Shown here: piece after piece, positions 25,718-39,100 of the stretch
Layout: each line of letters starts with the position of its first letter
How positions within the stretch are numbered: position 1 is the stretch's first letter
Origin: Nocardia paucivorans NBRC 100373
Lineage (GTDB): Bacteria > Actinomycetota > Actinomycetes > Mycobacteriales > Mycobacteriaceae
Reading direction: 5' to 3'
Assembly: GCF_000308675.1 (NCBI RefSeq)
Contig: NZ_BAGE01000052.1
Span: 62,001 to 126,000, forward strand
DNA length: 64,000 nucleotides
Program-made: the position numbers and the translations under genes
Notes under the pieces: generated by a model
What the model saw: the letters and a program-made list of their open reading frames with translations, nothing else
Database searches by the model: none
Told to the model about the DNA's origin: nothing

Positions 25718-25736
25718 TCCGCAGCCGCCGGCCGAG

Positions 25737-25979
25737 TCAGGACCGCACGGCTCGGCGGACCGCATCGTCGGCGGCCATCGCATCACGCAAACTCTTCGGC
25801 CGCATATCCGTCCAGCTCTTCTCGACGTACTCGATACAGGAGGCCCGGTTGTCCTCCCCGAAGACGACCCGCCATCCCAGCGGGACCTCGGCGAAGGTCG
25901 GCCACAGGGAATACTGCTCCTCGTTGTTGATCAGGACGAAGAATCTGCCGTCTTCGTCGTCGAAGGGATTGGTACTCAT
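25737..25979 (-). CDS. mbtH: MbtH-like protein
   Basis: MbtH-like proteins bind NRPS adenylation domains and are often needed for their folding and activity. This 80-residue member has the signature NPFDDEDGRFFVLINNEEQ, the conserved tryptophans, and SCIEYVEKSWTDMRPKSL. ATG 25979 is preceded by AGAGGTGA; the frame extends upstream but not as plausible protein. It lies 122 bp behind the giant NRPS on the same strand, so it is probably cotranscribed and serves that enzyme. Confidence 0.95.
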   Translation of the reverse strand: MSTNPFDDEDGRFFVLINNEEQYSLWPTFAEVPLGWRVVFGEDNRASCIEYVEKSWTDMRPKSLRDAMAADDAVRRAVRS

Positions 25980-26101
25980 TTCACCTCTCTGCGAACTGTC
26001 ATTGGGTATGGGCGAAGAAGCACTCGAATCCGACCATTCCGCTCCCGGGCTCCCCATCCACCGGCTCGGATATTCTCCCGGGAAGCCGCTGTCCGTCCTC
26101 C

Positions 26102-29100
26102 TTACTCGAATCGGTCGGCGTCGCTCATGAACTTCTCGAGGAGCGGCCCGACAATGGCGAGCACATGCCGGTGGCTCATCTCGAGATGACGGGCATCGAT
26201 GACCGTGTTGTGCACACCGCCCGTGACGTAGGGACGCCACGCCTGTGCGAGAGCCTCGTGATCCGCATGCTCGCGTCCCGCGGTGAAGAAAACCAGGTCG
26301 CCGTCGAAGAGCTCCGGGCGGTAGGCGTCGGCGATGACGTCCGCGGTTTCGAAGCTCTCCATGATGCGGTCGGCCTGCTCGGTGGTGAACAAACCCGTAT
26401 TGATCACCTGGTCCCGAACGATGGCCCACGCTTGTTCGTGGGTCTGCGCCGTCATGTCCTCACCGAGGTCGAACAGCTCCCGCCAGCCACCGAGCAGGTC
26501 GGCTATCAACTCTCCTGGAGCGGGATCGGCCGCGGATGTGGTTGTCGAGGTATCCGGTGCGCCGACAGCACTGTCCAGCAGCGCCAGCATGCCGACCGGT
26601 TCGCCTTCCTGCTGGAGCCGCACGGCCATGGCATGCGCGATCTGGCCGCCCAACGACCATCCGAGCAGGTGATACGGTCCGCTCGGCTGGGCGCGCCGAA
26701 TCTCGGCCACATAGCGTTCGGCCAGCTCGTCCACCGATTCCGCGCGCGGCTCCCCCGTGGTGACATGGGGATCCTGCAAACCGAACACGGGCCGATCCTC
26801 GTGCAGGAATTCGACCAGACCACCGTAGAACCACGCCAGGCCGCCGGCGGGGTGCACACAGAAAATGGGTGGTCGCGTCCCGCCGGCCCGCAGTGGAAGC
26901 AGCACCCGTAGACCGGCGCTGCCCTCCGCGTCGTCGGCGCGCCGCGCCAGGGCCTGGGGAGTGGCGTCGTCGAACATCCACGGCAACGAGACCGTCACAC
27001 CGCGGGTGCGCAGCTCGGTCACCACCATGACGGCCAGCAGCGAGTTACCGCCCAGATCGAAGAAACTGTCCGCCACGCCGACCGTCGGGACAGCCAATAC
27101 CTGCCGGTACACATCGCAGATCAATTTCTCCGTATGGGTCCGGGGGGCGACGAAGTCGGTGCCGGTGATATCGAAGGTCGGCGCCGGCAACGCCTTGCGG
27201 TCGAGTTTGCCGTTGACCGTGAGCGGCAGCTCGGGCAGTACCATGACCGCCGACGGCACCATATAGCCCGCGAGTGTCTGTGCGGCGGTCTCCCGGACCT
27301 GCACCGGATCGATCCGCTGCCCCTCGGCGCCCACCACATAACCGATGAGCTGCCCGACTCCGCTCTCGTGACGGTGCACCGTAGCGGCGGCTCCGGTCAC
27401 ACCCGGATGCCGGAGCAGAGCCGACTCGACCTCACCCAGTTCGATGCGGTAACCCCGCAATTGCACCTGGGCGTCGGCGCGGCCGACATACAGCAGCTCC
27501 AACCCGTTCGCCGCTATCCGCCACCGACCGATATCCCCAGACCGGTACAGCCGGGCGCCGGCCGGATCGAACGGATTCGCCACGAAGCGGGCCGCCGTCG
27601 ACGCCGGGGCGCCCAGGTATCCCCGGGAGAGCTGGCCACCGGCCACATAGATTTCCCCGGCGACCCCGATCGGCACCGGCCGCAACCGCTCGTCGAGCAC
27701 ATACACCCGCATTCCCGGCAGCGGCGAACCGATGCCCACCACATGCGGATCGGTGACCTCGGCGAAGGTCACGTGCACGGTCGTCTCGGTGATTCCGTAC
27801 ATATTGATCAGTCGCGGTGAATCCGGAGCATGTGCCGCGAACCAGTCGGTCAACCGCACCGGATCCAATGCCTCACCACCGAAGACGACATACCGTAAGG
27901 CGAGATCCGGCTCCCCACGACCGGATTCGCGCCGGTCACATTCGGCCGCCGCGAATCCGTAGAAGGCCGACGGGGTCTGACTCAACACCGTCACCCGCTC
28001 GCGCGCCACCAGGTCGACCAGTGCCTCCGGTGTTCTGGACACGGCATGGTCGACAACCACCAATCGCCCACCGGACAGCAGGGCGCCCCACATCTCCCAT
28101 ACCGCGAAATCGAAGGCATAGGAATGGAACAGCGTCCACACATCGTCGGGTCCGACGTCGAAACGTTCCGCCGTGTGGGTGAACAGGGTGATCGCTTCGC
28201 GGTGGGCGACCGCCACCCCCTTGGGGCGACCGGTGGAGCCGGATGTGTAGATCACATAGGCCACGTTCTCCGGGCGGATGTTCGGCAGCGGCGGGTACGG
28301 TTCCGCCGATCCGTCGTCGACGCATCCGTCGATGAGCACCACGGGAAGCGGGGGCTCCGGTAGCGCCGGGGCGGTCTCCGCGGAGGCCAGCACCACCGCG
28401 GGCGAGGCATCGTCGAGGATGAACCGCAGCCGCTGCGGTGGGTAGGCGATATCCAACGGCAGATAACCCGCGCCCGCGCGAACCACCGCGAGCAGCCCGG
28501 CGACCAGGTCGACCGAACGCGGCAGGGCGACGGCCACCAGTGTTTCCGGCCCCACACCGTGCTCGAGCAACTGTGCGGCAATGCGCGCGGCCCGACGATC
28601 CAGCTCCGCATAGGTCAGGCTGGTCACCCCATCGGATACCGCGACCGCGTCCGGATGCTCGTCGACCCGGGCGGCGAACAGGTGCGCGAGTGTGGTGTCC
28701 GCGACCGGTGCTCCGTCGTGTCCGGCCGCGTCGAGCAGCGCGCGCCGCTGGTCGGGATCGACAAGGTCGATATCACCCACGAGCATCTGCGGATTCGCGG
28801 TGACCTCCTCGAGAATCCGCACGTATGCGTGCGCGAACCAGGTCATCGTCCGTTCGACGAAGAGATCCGCCGCGAATGTCAGGCGTCCCAGCATGCCGTT
28901 CGGGCGGCTGCGTTCGTCGAATCGTTCGACGAGCTTCACGTTCAGATCCGCCTGCGCCTGATCGAAAATATCCTCGATCGGTTCGACGGTGAGATCCGGC
29001 AACCGCAATGCGGCCTCGCTCAGGTTCTGGACGTCCAGCGTCACCTGGTAGAGCGGCAGGTGCGCGGTCGACCGGGGCGGATTCAATGCCTCCACAACCT

Positions 29101-30104
29101 GTTCGAAGGGCACATCCGCATGCCCGAACGCGGCCAGATCGGTTTCCCGCACGGCGGCGAGCAACTCGGCGAACGACTGCCGCGACCTCACCCGCGAACG
29201 CAACACCAGGGTGTTGACGAACATACCGATCAGATCGTCGAGCTCCCGGACGCCGCGACCGGCCACCGGGGTGCCCACCGCGATATCGTCGACCCCGGCC
29301 AGTTTCGACAGCAGCACCGACAGCGCGGCGTGCAGCACCATGAACGCCGTCGCGTTCGCCGTCCGCGCCACCGCGCCGATCCGGGCGTGCAGCTCGGCGG
29401 ACAGCTCGAAATCGACCGTCCGGGCGCGCAGGGACGCCACCGGAGGCCGAGGCAGATCGGTCGGCAGTTCCAGTAGCTCGGGCAGACCCGCGAGGGTGCG
29501 TTCCCAGAACCTCAGCTGCCGGGATACGAGTGAATCGGGATCGCCTTCGTCGCCGAGCATCTCACGCTGCCACAGCGCGTAGTCCGCGTATTGGATCGAG
29601 AGGGCCGGCCATTGCGGTGCCGTCCCCTGTCTGCTCGCCTGATAGGCCGCTGCCACATCCCGGGCGAGCGGTATCATCGACTGCCCGTCGGCACAGATGT
29701 GGTGCACGGTGATCATCAGCACGTGATCCCGCTCGCCGAGGGTGAACAGTTCGGCCCGCAGCGGCGGGGCCTGGGTCACGTCGAAGCCCGTCGAGACGGC
29801 GGCGAGCACGCGTTCTCGCAGTTGATTTTCCTCGACCGGAACCGCGACCAGGTTCGGCACGACCTCCTCGGCCGCGACCACGACCTGATGCGGAGTTCCC
29901 TGTGTCATGGGGAACTTGGTGCGCAGCGACTCGTGCCGTTCGATGACCATGGCGCAGGCGCGGCGCAGCGCATCGGGATCGAGTTCTCCCCGCAGTCGGA
30001 TCACCAGGGGAATGTTGTAGGCCCCGACCGAGGTGTCGAACTGGTTGAGGAACCACATGCGCTGCTGCGCCGGCGACAGCGGTACCAACGCGGGCCGGGG
30101 GCCC
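26102..30104 (-). other. NRPS module 7 with thioesterase (C-A-T-TE)
   Basis: Residues about 6819-8151. C has HHICADGQS. The A pocket read is D-F-W-S-V-G-M-V-H-K, one change from the well-known threonine code D-F-W-N-V-G-M-V-H-K, so threonine or a close analogue is likely. The TE (about residues 7890-8151) has IFCVHPAGG, GWSLGG and a C-terminal His in ARHLEMSH, and releases the chain by hydrolysis or cyclisation. Confidence 0.78.
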
Positions 30105-33100
30105 GGGGTGGGCAGTTTTCCGGCGATGCGATCGGAATCGGCCAGGTTCGCGGCGAGATCGGCCACCGTTGCCGCCTCGAACAGGTCCCGGACGCCGACG
30201 CGCACCCCGAGGGCGGCGCTCAGCTGCGCGGCCACCCGAGTGGCCGAGAGTGAGTTGCCGCCGAGGTCGAAGAAACTGTCCATCGCGCCCACTCCGTCGA
30301 CGCCCAGCACCTTCTCGAACACCTCCGCGACGCATCGTTCGGTGTCGTTGCGTGGCGCGACCCGTTCCCGGCCCCGATCGAATTCGGGCATCGGCAGCGC
30401 CCGACGATCGAGTTTGCCGGTGGCGGTGAGGGGCCGTTCGGTGAGCACCATGAACACCTCGGGCACCATGTGCGCGGGCAATTTCGCCCGGGCGGCCGCC
30501 CGAACCGCGGCGATGTCCACCTCTCCGGCACCGAAGAGGTACCCGACGAGTCGGTCGACACCGCGTTCGTCGGTCCGCAATGCGACCACCGCGTCGTCGA
30601 CACCGGCGGTTGCGGCCAGCACGGTTTCGATCTCGCCGAGTTCGATGCGTTGCCCGCGGATCTTGATCTGGAAATCGCGGCGACCGAGGTATTCGAGGGT
30701 GTGGTCCGCGGTCCAGCGCACCAGGTCGCCGGTGCGGTACATCCGAGAGCCCGCCGCCCCGAACGGATTCGCCACGAAGGCGCCCGCGGTCGCGGCACTG
30801 CGGCCCAGGTACCCGCGCGCCAACTGCACGCCCGCCAGATACAGCTCCCCCACCACCCCCATCGGCACCGGTCGCAACCACTCGTCCAGGACGAGCGCCT
30901 CGACGCCCCGCAGCGGACCACCGATGGTCACGGCGCCGCCCACGGACAGCTGCCCGCTCATACAGGCCAGGATGGTGGTCTCGGTGGGGCCGTATCCGTT
31001 CAACAGACGGCGGCCGGGAGCCCACGCGGTGACCGTTTCCGGTGTTACCGCCTCACCACCGGCCACGAGCACCCGCAACGACTCCGCGTCCGCGGGCGGT
31101 ATCGTCGCCAGCACGCTGGGGGTGATGAACGCATGCGATATCCGCTGCGATCGGATCAGTTGCCCCAACTCCTCGCCCGCGTAGACCTCCGGTGGTGACA
31201 GCACCAGCACCGCGCCATTGGTGTGAGCCAGCAACACCTCGAGAATCATCACGTCGAAACCGGGCACGGAGCCCTGCAGGACACGCGATCGGCTGTCCAC
31301 CTCGAACCGGACGCGCTGTTCGGCCGCGAAATTCGCCAAACCCTCGTGGGTGACGGCCACCCCCTTCGGGGTGCCGGTCGATCCCGAGGTGTAGAGCACA
31401 TACGCCGTGTCCAGGACATGTGCCGCGCGCACACGGTGGGCGTCGGTCACCGGGTCGATCGACCGCGCGGCGATCTCCTCCCGGGTGTCGTGGTCGTCGA
31501 GGATCACCGGTCGCACCGACTCGGGCAGCAGACCTCGGGAGGTCTCGACCGTGATCGCCACCCGGATATCGGCGTGCTCGACCATGAGGGCGATCCGTTC
31601 GGCCGGATTGCGGGTGTCGATGGGTACGAGGGCGGCACCCGCCTTGGTCACCGCCCACAGGCCGATCATGAATTCCACCGATCGCGGCAGCGCCAGGGCC
31701 ACATGATCACCGGGGCCCACACCCGCGTCGATCAGGAGTCGCGCCACCTGGTTGGACACGGCGTCCAGTTCCGCGTACGACATGGTGCGGTCGCCCGCGA
31801 TCAGGGCCGGGGCATCCGCGGACACGGCGGCTCCCGCGGTCAACAGATCCGCCATCGGACGCGCCGGTTCCGCCACACCGCCCGAGGCCGGCACCAGTTC
31901 GCGCCGCTCGGCGGGGGTCAGCAGATCGAGTGCGCCGATTCGGGTCCGTGGCTCGGCGGCGATGGCGCGCAACACCATCTCGAGCCGGTGCGCCAGACCC
32001 GCCGCCGTGTGGGCATCCACTCGGGAAGGTTGGTAGCGGACCCGCACATGCAATGTGTCGGTGTGGTGCGCCTGCACCAGGAGCGGATAGTGGGCGGCGT
32101 CGCGACCCTCGGCCGACAGCACCCGCATCCCGTCGATATCGGCGTCACCGAGACCGCTGCTGTCGACCGGATAGGACTCGAAGACGACCAGGGTGTCGAA
32201 CAGCTGGGGGTTGTCCACGGCCTCCAGGATTCGCGACAGTTCCAGGTAATGGTGGTCGAGCAGACGGGTGCTGTCGGTCTGCAACCGAATCAGCGCATCC
32301 GCGACGGTCCGATCACGGCCGACATCGACGGCGACCGGGATCGTATTGATGAACAGACCGATCATCGACTCGACATTCGGCAGGTCGGCGGGTCGACCGG
32401 ATACCGTGCTGCCGAAGACCACCCGCTCGGCGCCGAGCAGATTACCCAGGACCACCGCCCACGCGAACTGCACGATGGTGGCCATCGTCACCGAGCGGCT
32501 CCGGGCGAATTCCACCAGCCTCTCCGTGTCGACGCCGTCGAGCGCGATCGGCAGATCGACCGGGATATCGGCGACGGTGGCGGTTCGCGGATCGGCGACC
32601 AGGGTGGGTTCGGTGATATCGCGCAGCGCCTCCCGCCACACCTGGATACCGGCATCGTGGTCACGCCGATCGAGCCATTCCAGGTAATCGCGGTACGACG
32701 GCGCCGGCGGCAGCAGATCCGACCGACCATCCACCGCGTACAGGCCGATCAGCTCACGGCACAGCATCGGCAACGACCAACCGTCCAGCAGGAGATGGTG
32801 GGCCGTCAGCACCAACCGGAAGTCCCGCGGCCCCACCGTGACGAGGAGGAAACGCAGCAGCGGCGGATCCGCGGGATCGAACACCACCGCCCGCTCGGCC
32901 TCCAGCAGCTCGTCCAATTCGGACGGGGCGCCGGACAGATCGACCGTCCGCCAGGGCACGGATACATCGGCGGGGATGACCTGCGCGGGGACACCGTCAG
33001 CGGTTCGAGTGAAGGCGGCACGCAGGTTGGGGTACCTGATCAGCAACGCTCGGGCGGCTCGCTCGAACCTGTGCTCGTCGACCGTGCCCGCCAGGGTGAG

Positions 33101-36100
33101 GGTCGATTGCGCTGTGTAGACGTCGAGTTCACCCGCGGCGAGTTCGGCGTGGAACAGCAGCCCGGCCTGGAGCGGCACCAAGGGCCACACATCGGTCAAC
33201 CGGCCGTAGCGGTTCGCGAAGGCGTCCAGATCCGACCGGGTGAGGTCGACGAGCGGAACGTCCGCCCGGGACAGTCCCCAGTCGTCGTCCGCGCGGGCCG
33301 CGGTGGCGATATCGGTCACCGCCGCCACCCAGGTGTCGACGAGTTCACTCACCTCGTCGTGGTCGAGCAAGCGCGAGGCGTAGCCGATATGCGCCGTCAG
33401 GGTCGGTCCGGTCGCGGTGTCCACGATGTTCACATCGATCGTGAGCACCGCCGGGGCGGGCATATCCGGGTCGAAGGCGGCGCGACGGTCGAATTGTTCG
33501 TCCGTCGGCACCCAGGCCACATCCGACAGCGTCGTGAGATCGACACCGACGCGACCGAGGTTGTTGTAGCTGATCTGCGGTTCCGGGGCCGCCGCGAGCC
33601 GGGGGGCGGTATCGGGGTTCAGATAACGCAGCAGTCCGTAACCGATTCCCTTGTCGGGGATTTCCCGCAACCGATCCTTCACCGACTTCACCGCGGCACG
33701 TACATCGATCCCGTCGCTTTCGGGCAGCTCGAACGCGACGGGATAGGTGTTGGTGAACCAACCCACGGTACGTGAGACATCCGCGCCCGCGACGATCTGT
33801 TCCTGTCGACCGTGTCCCTCCAACAGCACCTTCATGCCTGTGTTCGGGATACCGCGTCGGGCCCGCCGGCGCGTGAGGGCAACCGCCAGACCGGCCAGCA
33901 GCGCTTCGTCGATATCGGCGCGAGCGACCTCGGGCACCGCCTCCAGCAGTGCGGAGGTCACCTCGGTGGGCAAGGACACCGTCAGCTGCCGCACCGTGGC
34001 CTGGGTGTCGATCGCGGGATCCAGTGCCGCGCGCCCGAGGAGCGGATCGGGGGCCGTACCCATCCGATGCCACAGGTCGAATTCGTCGGCGCGTTCGGCC
34101 GCGGCGGCGGTCAATGCGTGCGCCCATCGACGCATGGATGTGCCCTGCGCGGGCAACTCGACCGCGCGGCCCTGCAGAATCTGCTGCCAGGCAGTGGCGA
34201 AGTCGGGGAGCAGAATCCGCCACGACACTCCGTCGACCGCCAGATGGTGGATCACGATGAGGGCGCGGCCCTCGGCCTCGACCCCCGGTTCGGGCAGCAG
34301 GCACGCGACCTGCGCCATCCGGCCCGCGGCCGGGTCGAGCCGGTCGGCGGCCTCGCGCGAGGCCGCTTCCACGACGGTGGTGAAACCGGCGCTGCCGGGT
34401 GTCGCGTCCGCCCCGAACGTGCGCACGAAGACGGAATCGGCCGCGTCCACCGCGCCCACCGGTAGCACCTCCAGGCCGTGTTCGCCCAGTCGGGAGCGCA
34501 ACATATCGTGCCGGTCGAGCAATGCCTGCACGGTCGCGACCACATCCGTGACGCGCGCGTCGGCCGGTAGCCGCACCACCATGGATTGCGCGAATCGACG
34601 CGCCGCGCCGAGCCGCTCGACGAACCAGGCCACGATCGGGGTGCGCGGAATTTCGCCCACCCCACCACCGGGCAGTTCCGCGATCACCGGCCGTTCCGCG
34701 GCCGCGGCCACCTGCGCCAGTCCCCGGACGGTTTTGTATTCGAATATGTCCCGGGCCCGCACCACGACGCCCACGGCCTTCAACCGGGAGGCCAGTTGGA
34801 TCGACATGATGGAGTCACCGCCCAGCGCGAAGAACGAACTCGTCGCGCCCACCGACGGCACACCGAGGACATCGGCGAAGGCGGCGGCAATGGTTCGTTC
34901 CAGGTCGGTGGCCGGCGCGTCGGCGATGTCCTCGCCGATATCGAAGCTGGGTTCCGGCAGGGCCTTGCGGTCCACCTTGCCGGTCGAGGCGAGCGGCATC
35001 CGGTCGAGCACGGTGACCGTCGACGGCACCATATGGGCGGGCAGCACCTCGGCGAGACGATCCAGGACGGCGCTCGGCTCGACGACCGCCGCTGGTTCGG
35101 GCACCACATAGGCGGCGAGCAGCGGCTGCCCACCGGGGCCGGGACGGCTCACCGTGACGGCGGTGGACACCTCCGGCAACGCGACCAATGCCGCATCGAT
35201 TTCGCCGAGTTCGACGCGCTGGCCGCGAATCTTGACCTGGAAATCGATACGGCCGACATATTCCAGGGTGTGGTCCGCGGTCCAGCGGACGATATCGCCG
35301 GTTCGGTACATGCGCGACGCAGGATCCCCGTAGGGGTTCGCCACGAACGCGCCCGCCGTCGTCGCCGGGCGGTTCAGGTAACCGCGGGCCAATGCGGAAC
35401 CGGCCAGGTACAGCTCTCCCGTGACCCCGACCGGTACCGGCCGCAATCGCGTGTCCAGCACCAGGGCCTGCGCGCCCCGGATGGGACCACCGATGGTGAT
35501 CGGGTCGCCGGGCCGCAGCGGCTCGCTCATGGTGATCACGATCGTCGACTCGGTCGGGCCGTAGATATTGTGCAGCCGCCGTCCCGGAGCCCAGGTGGCG
35601 ATCAGCTCCGGCGGAACTTTCTCACCGCCGACCGCCAACATCCGCACCGAACCGACATCGTCCGGCGATATCGTCGCCAGCACGCTCGGTGTCAGGAACG
35701 CGTGCGACACCCGATGCGATCGGATCAGGTGCGCCAGTTCCGGACCACCGAAGACCTCCGGAGGCGAAATCACCAGGGCCGCACCGGCCGCGCACGCCAT
35801 CAACGCCTCGAGCAGCACCGCGTCGAAGGCCGGGGCCGCCACGTGCAGGATCCGCGAGGTCGGTTCCACCCGGTAACGCACCCGCTGTTCGGTCGCGAAA
35901 CTCGCCAAACCCTCGTGGGTGACCACCACACCCTTCGGGACCCCGGTCGAACCGGAGGTGTAGATCACGTAGGCCGCGTCCTGAAGGCGCAGGGGGCGCG
36001 GCCGATCCGCGTCCTGCACGGCGCGATCGGGACAGGCGGCGATCTCCGCGGCCGAACGCGGCTCGTCGAGCACCGTCCAGCGGGTCTGTTCCGGCAGCGA

Positions 36101-39100
36101 CGACCGCGCGGCCGTAACGGTGATTCCGATCTCGGCCCCGGAATCCCGCACGATGTGGGCGATCCGTTCCGGGGGGTAGCGCAGGTCCACGGGGACGAAT
36201 GTGGCCCCGGTCTTGGCGATGGCCCACATGGCCGTCTGGTATTCGACCGAACGCGGCACGGCCAGGGCGACGCAGACTCCCGGCCCGGCGCCGCGTTCGA
36301 GCAGGTACGCGGCGATCCGATTGGCTCGCCGGTCGAGCTCGGCGTAGGTGAGGGCCTCGGTCTCGCCGATCAACGCGACCGCGGTGGGGTTCGCGGCCAC
36401 GGCGGACGCCAGCAGATCGGGCAACGGGCACGGCGGGGTGGCCGCACCACCGACGGCGGGGACCAGCCGCTCGGTTTCCGTACTCCCGAGCAGATCGACG
36501 GCACCGACGACCCCGGCCGGATCGGCGGTCACCACCTCCAGGACGCGGATGAACCGCTCGGCGAACGCTTCCGCAGTCGAGGCGTGGAAGAGGTCGGTGG
36601 CGTAGACGACCTCTCCTGCCAACCCGTCGGGCCGGGCGCCGGCGAATCGCTCGCTCAATGTCACGGTGAGATCGGTTTTGGCCTGCGCCAGACCGGGGTC
36701 CAGGATCTCGACATCGACACCGGGCAACTCGAACCGCGCGTCACCCGTGTTCTGCAATCCGAACATCACCTGATACAGCGGTGTATAGGACGTCGACCGC
36801 GGGCGCTCGAGAATATCCACCAATCGTTCGTAGGGAACGTCCGCGTGGGCGAGTGCCGCCACGTCGACCTGGCGTACCTCGGACAGAAGCTCCCGGAACG
36901 AGCGGTCCTCGCGCACCCGGGTACGCAGCACCACGGTATTGACGAACATGCCGACCAGATCGTCGAGCGCTTGGTGGCCACGACCGGCGACGGGGCTGCC
37001 GACACAGATGTCGTCGCTGTGCGCGGTGCGCGCCAACAGGATCGCCAATGCCGCGTGCAGGACCGTGAACACGGTCACGCCCTCGGTGTGGGCCAACCGC
37101 ACGATCTGCTCGTGCAGTCGCGCCGAGATGTCGAACCGGACGCTGCCGCCGGCCATCGACATCGTCGCCGGACGCGGCCGGTCGGTCGGCAGATCGAGCA
37201 GTTCGGGAGCATCGCCGAGGACCTCGGTCCAGTAGGCGATCTGCCGCGCGATGAGCGAGTCCGGATCGTCCTCGGCGCCGAGCAGTTCCCGCTGCCACAG
37301 CGCGTAGTCGGCGTACTGAACGGCGAGCGGGGTCCAGTGCGGCGCCCGCCCGTTCGAGCGGTCCGTGTACGCGGTGAAGATATCGCGACCCAATGCGACC
37401 ATCGACACGCCGTCGGCCGCGATGTGATGTACCACCAGAACGAGCACGTGTTCGGCCGGACCGGTGCGATACAACCGTCCCCGCACGGGCGCCGTTGCCG
37501 CGACATCGAACCCCTCGGCGACAACCTGCCGGATCCGGTCGGTCAACTCGTTTTCGTCCACCGGTTCCGGCTCCGGCAGCGCATTGTCGGCCACCGTCGC
37601 GGAATCGAGGACGACCTGGCACGGTTCTCCCTCGACCGCGGGATACATCGTGCGCAGGGGTTCGTGCCGGGCCACCACGTCGCAGAACGCCGCCCGCAGG
37701 GCGTCGACGTCCAAGGGTCCGGTCAACCGGGCCGCAAAGCAGATGTTGTACGCCGCCGAGGCGGTGTCGAACTGGTTGAGGAACCACATCCGTAGTTGCG
37801 CCGCCGCCAACGGCACCCGCTCCGGCCGGGGGCGCGGGGTGAGTGGGATCTGCGCGATGGGAGCGCGCGCCGCGATTCGCCGGGCCAGTCCGACGATCGT
37901 CGGTTCGTCGAAGATATCGCGGATGCCGACCTCGACCCCGACAACCGCCCCGGCCCGCGCCGCGATGCGGGCGGCGGACAGCGAGTTGACACCGATCTCG
38001 AAGAGATTCGCCGTCACGCTCACCCGGTCGGCACCCGTGATCTGGGCGACGATCCGCGCGAGTGCCGCTTCGCGCTCGGTGCGGGGTGGCACGTATTCCG
38101 TATCGTCGTCGAACACCGGCTGCGGCAATGCCGAACGGTCCAACTTGCCGTTGGGGGTGAGCGGCATGGTCTCGAGCACCTGCACCGCGGACGGGACCAG
38201 ATACGACGGCAACGTGCGCCCGAGCCGGTCCCGGATCGTCCGACCATCGATCTGTGTGCCGGGAGCGAGCGTCACATGGCCGACGACCCGTTCCGCCGTC
38301 GCGACGACAACGGCCTGGGCAACCTCGGGCAGCGCGCACAACGCCGCTTCGATATCGCCGGGTTCCACCCGCTGGCCCCGAATCTTCACCTGGAAATCGC
38401 TGCGGCCCAGGTATTCCAGTTCACCGGCCTTCGTCCAGCGGGCCAGGTCGCCGGTGCGGTACAGCCGCTGTCCCGGTCGTCCGAACGGATGCGCGACAAA
38501 GGCGGTGCAGGTGAGGTCGGCGCGCGCGTGGTAACCACGCGCCACCTGGACACCCGCGACGTACAGTTCACCGGTCACTCCCGCGGGCACCGGCTTCAGC
38601 CGGGAATCCAGCACATAGGCCCGCATATCGGTCACCGGCGTACCGATGGGGACCGTGGCGCGGGTACCCGCCCCCGCTCGACAGCGGTGGGCCGTGACGA
38701 CCTCGGCCTCGGCCGGTCCGTACCAGTTCACCACCTCGGCGTTGCCGAATATCGGCGCCGCGGCGTCGACGGTGCGCTGTGCCAGCGCCTCGCCGGCGAC
38801 GAACACCCGCCGCACCGAAGGCTGCGCGACGTCGGTGGTGTCGAGGAGCACATCGAGCATCGACGGCACGAAGTGTGCCGTGGTGATCTTCCGGCGGGCG
38901 ATGAGGTCGGCGAGATAGGCCGGGTCGCGGTGCCCGTCCGGGTCGGCGATCACGATCGACGCGCCGGCCTGCAACGGCCAGAACAACTCCCATACGGCGA
39001 TATCGAAGGTGATCGGTGTCTTGTACAACACCACATCGGAGTTGTCGTGCGGCCATTGTCGCTGGGCCCAGGCCAATTGGCTCACGGTCGCGGCATGGGT

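Noticed and set aside
34586..37795. 1069-codon plus-strand frame inside the NRPS
   Set aside because: It is antisense to modules 4-5 of the NRPS and is Arg/Gly/His-rich without domains. Long antisense frames are expected in GC-rich genes.
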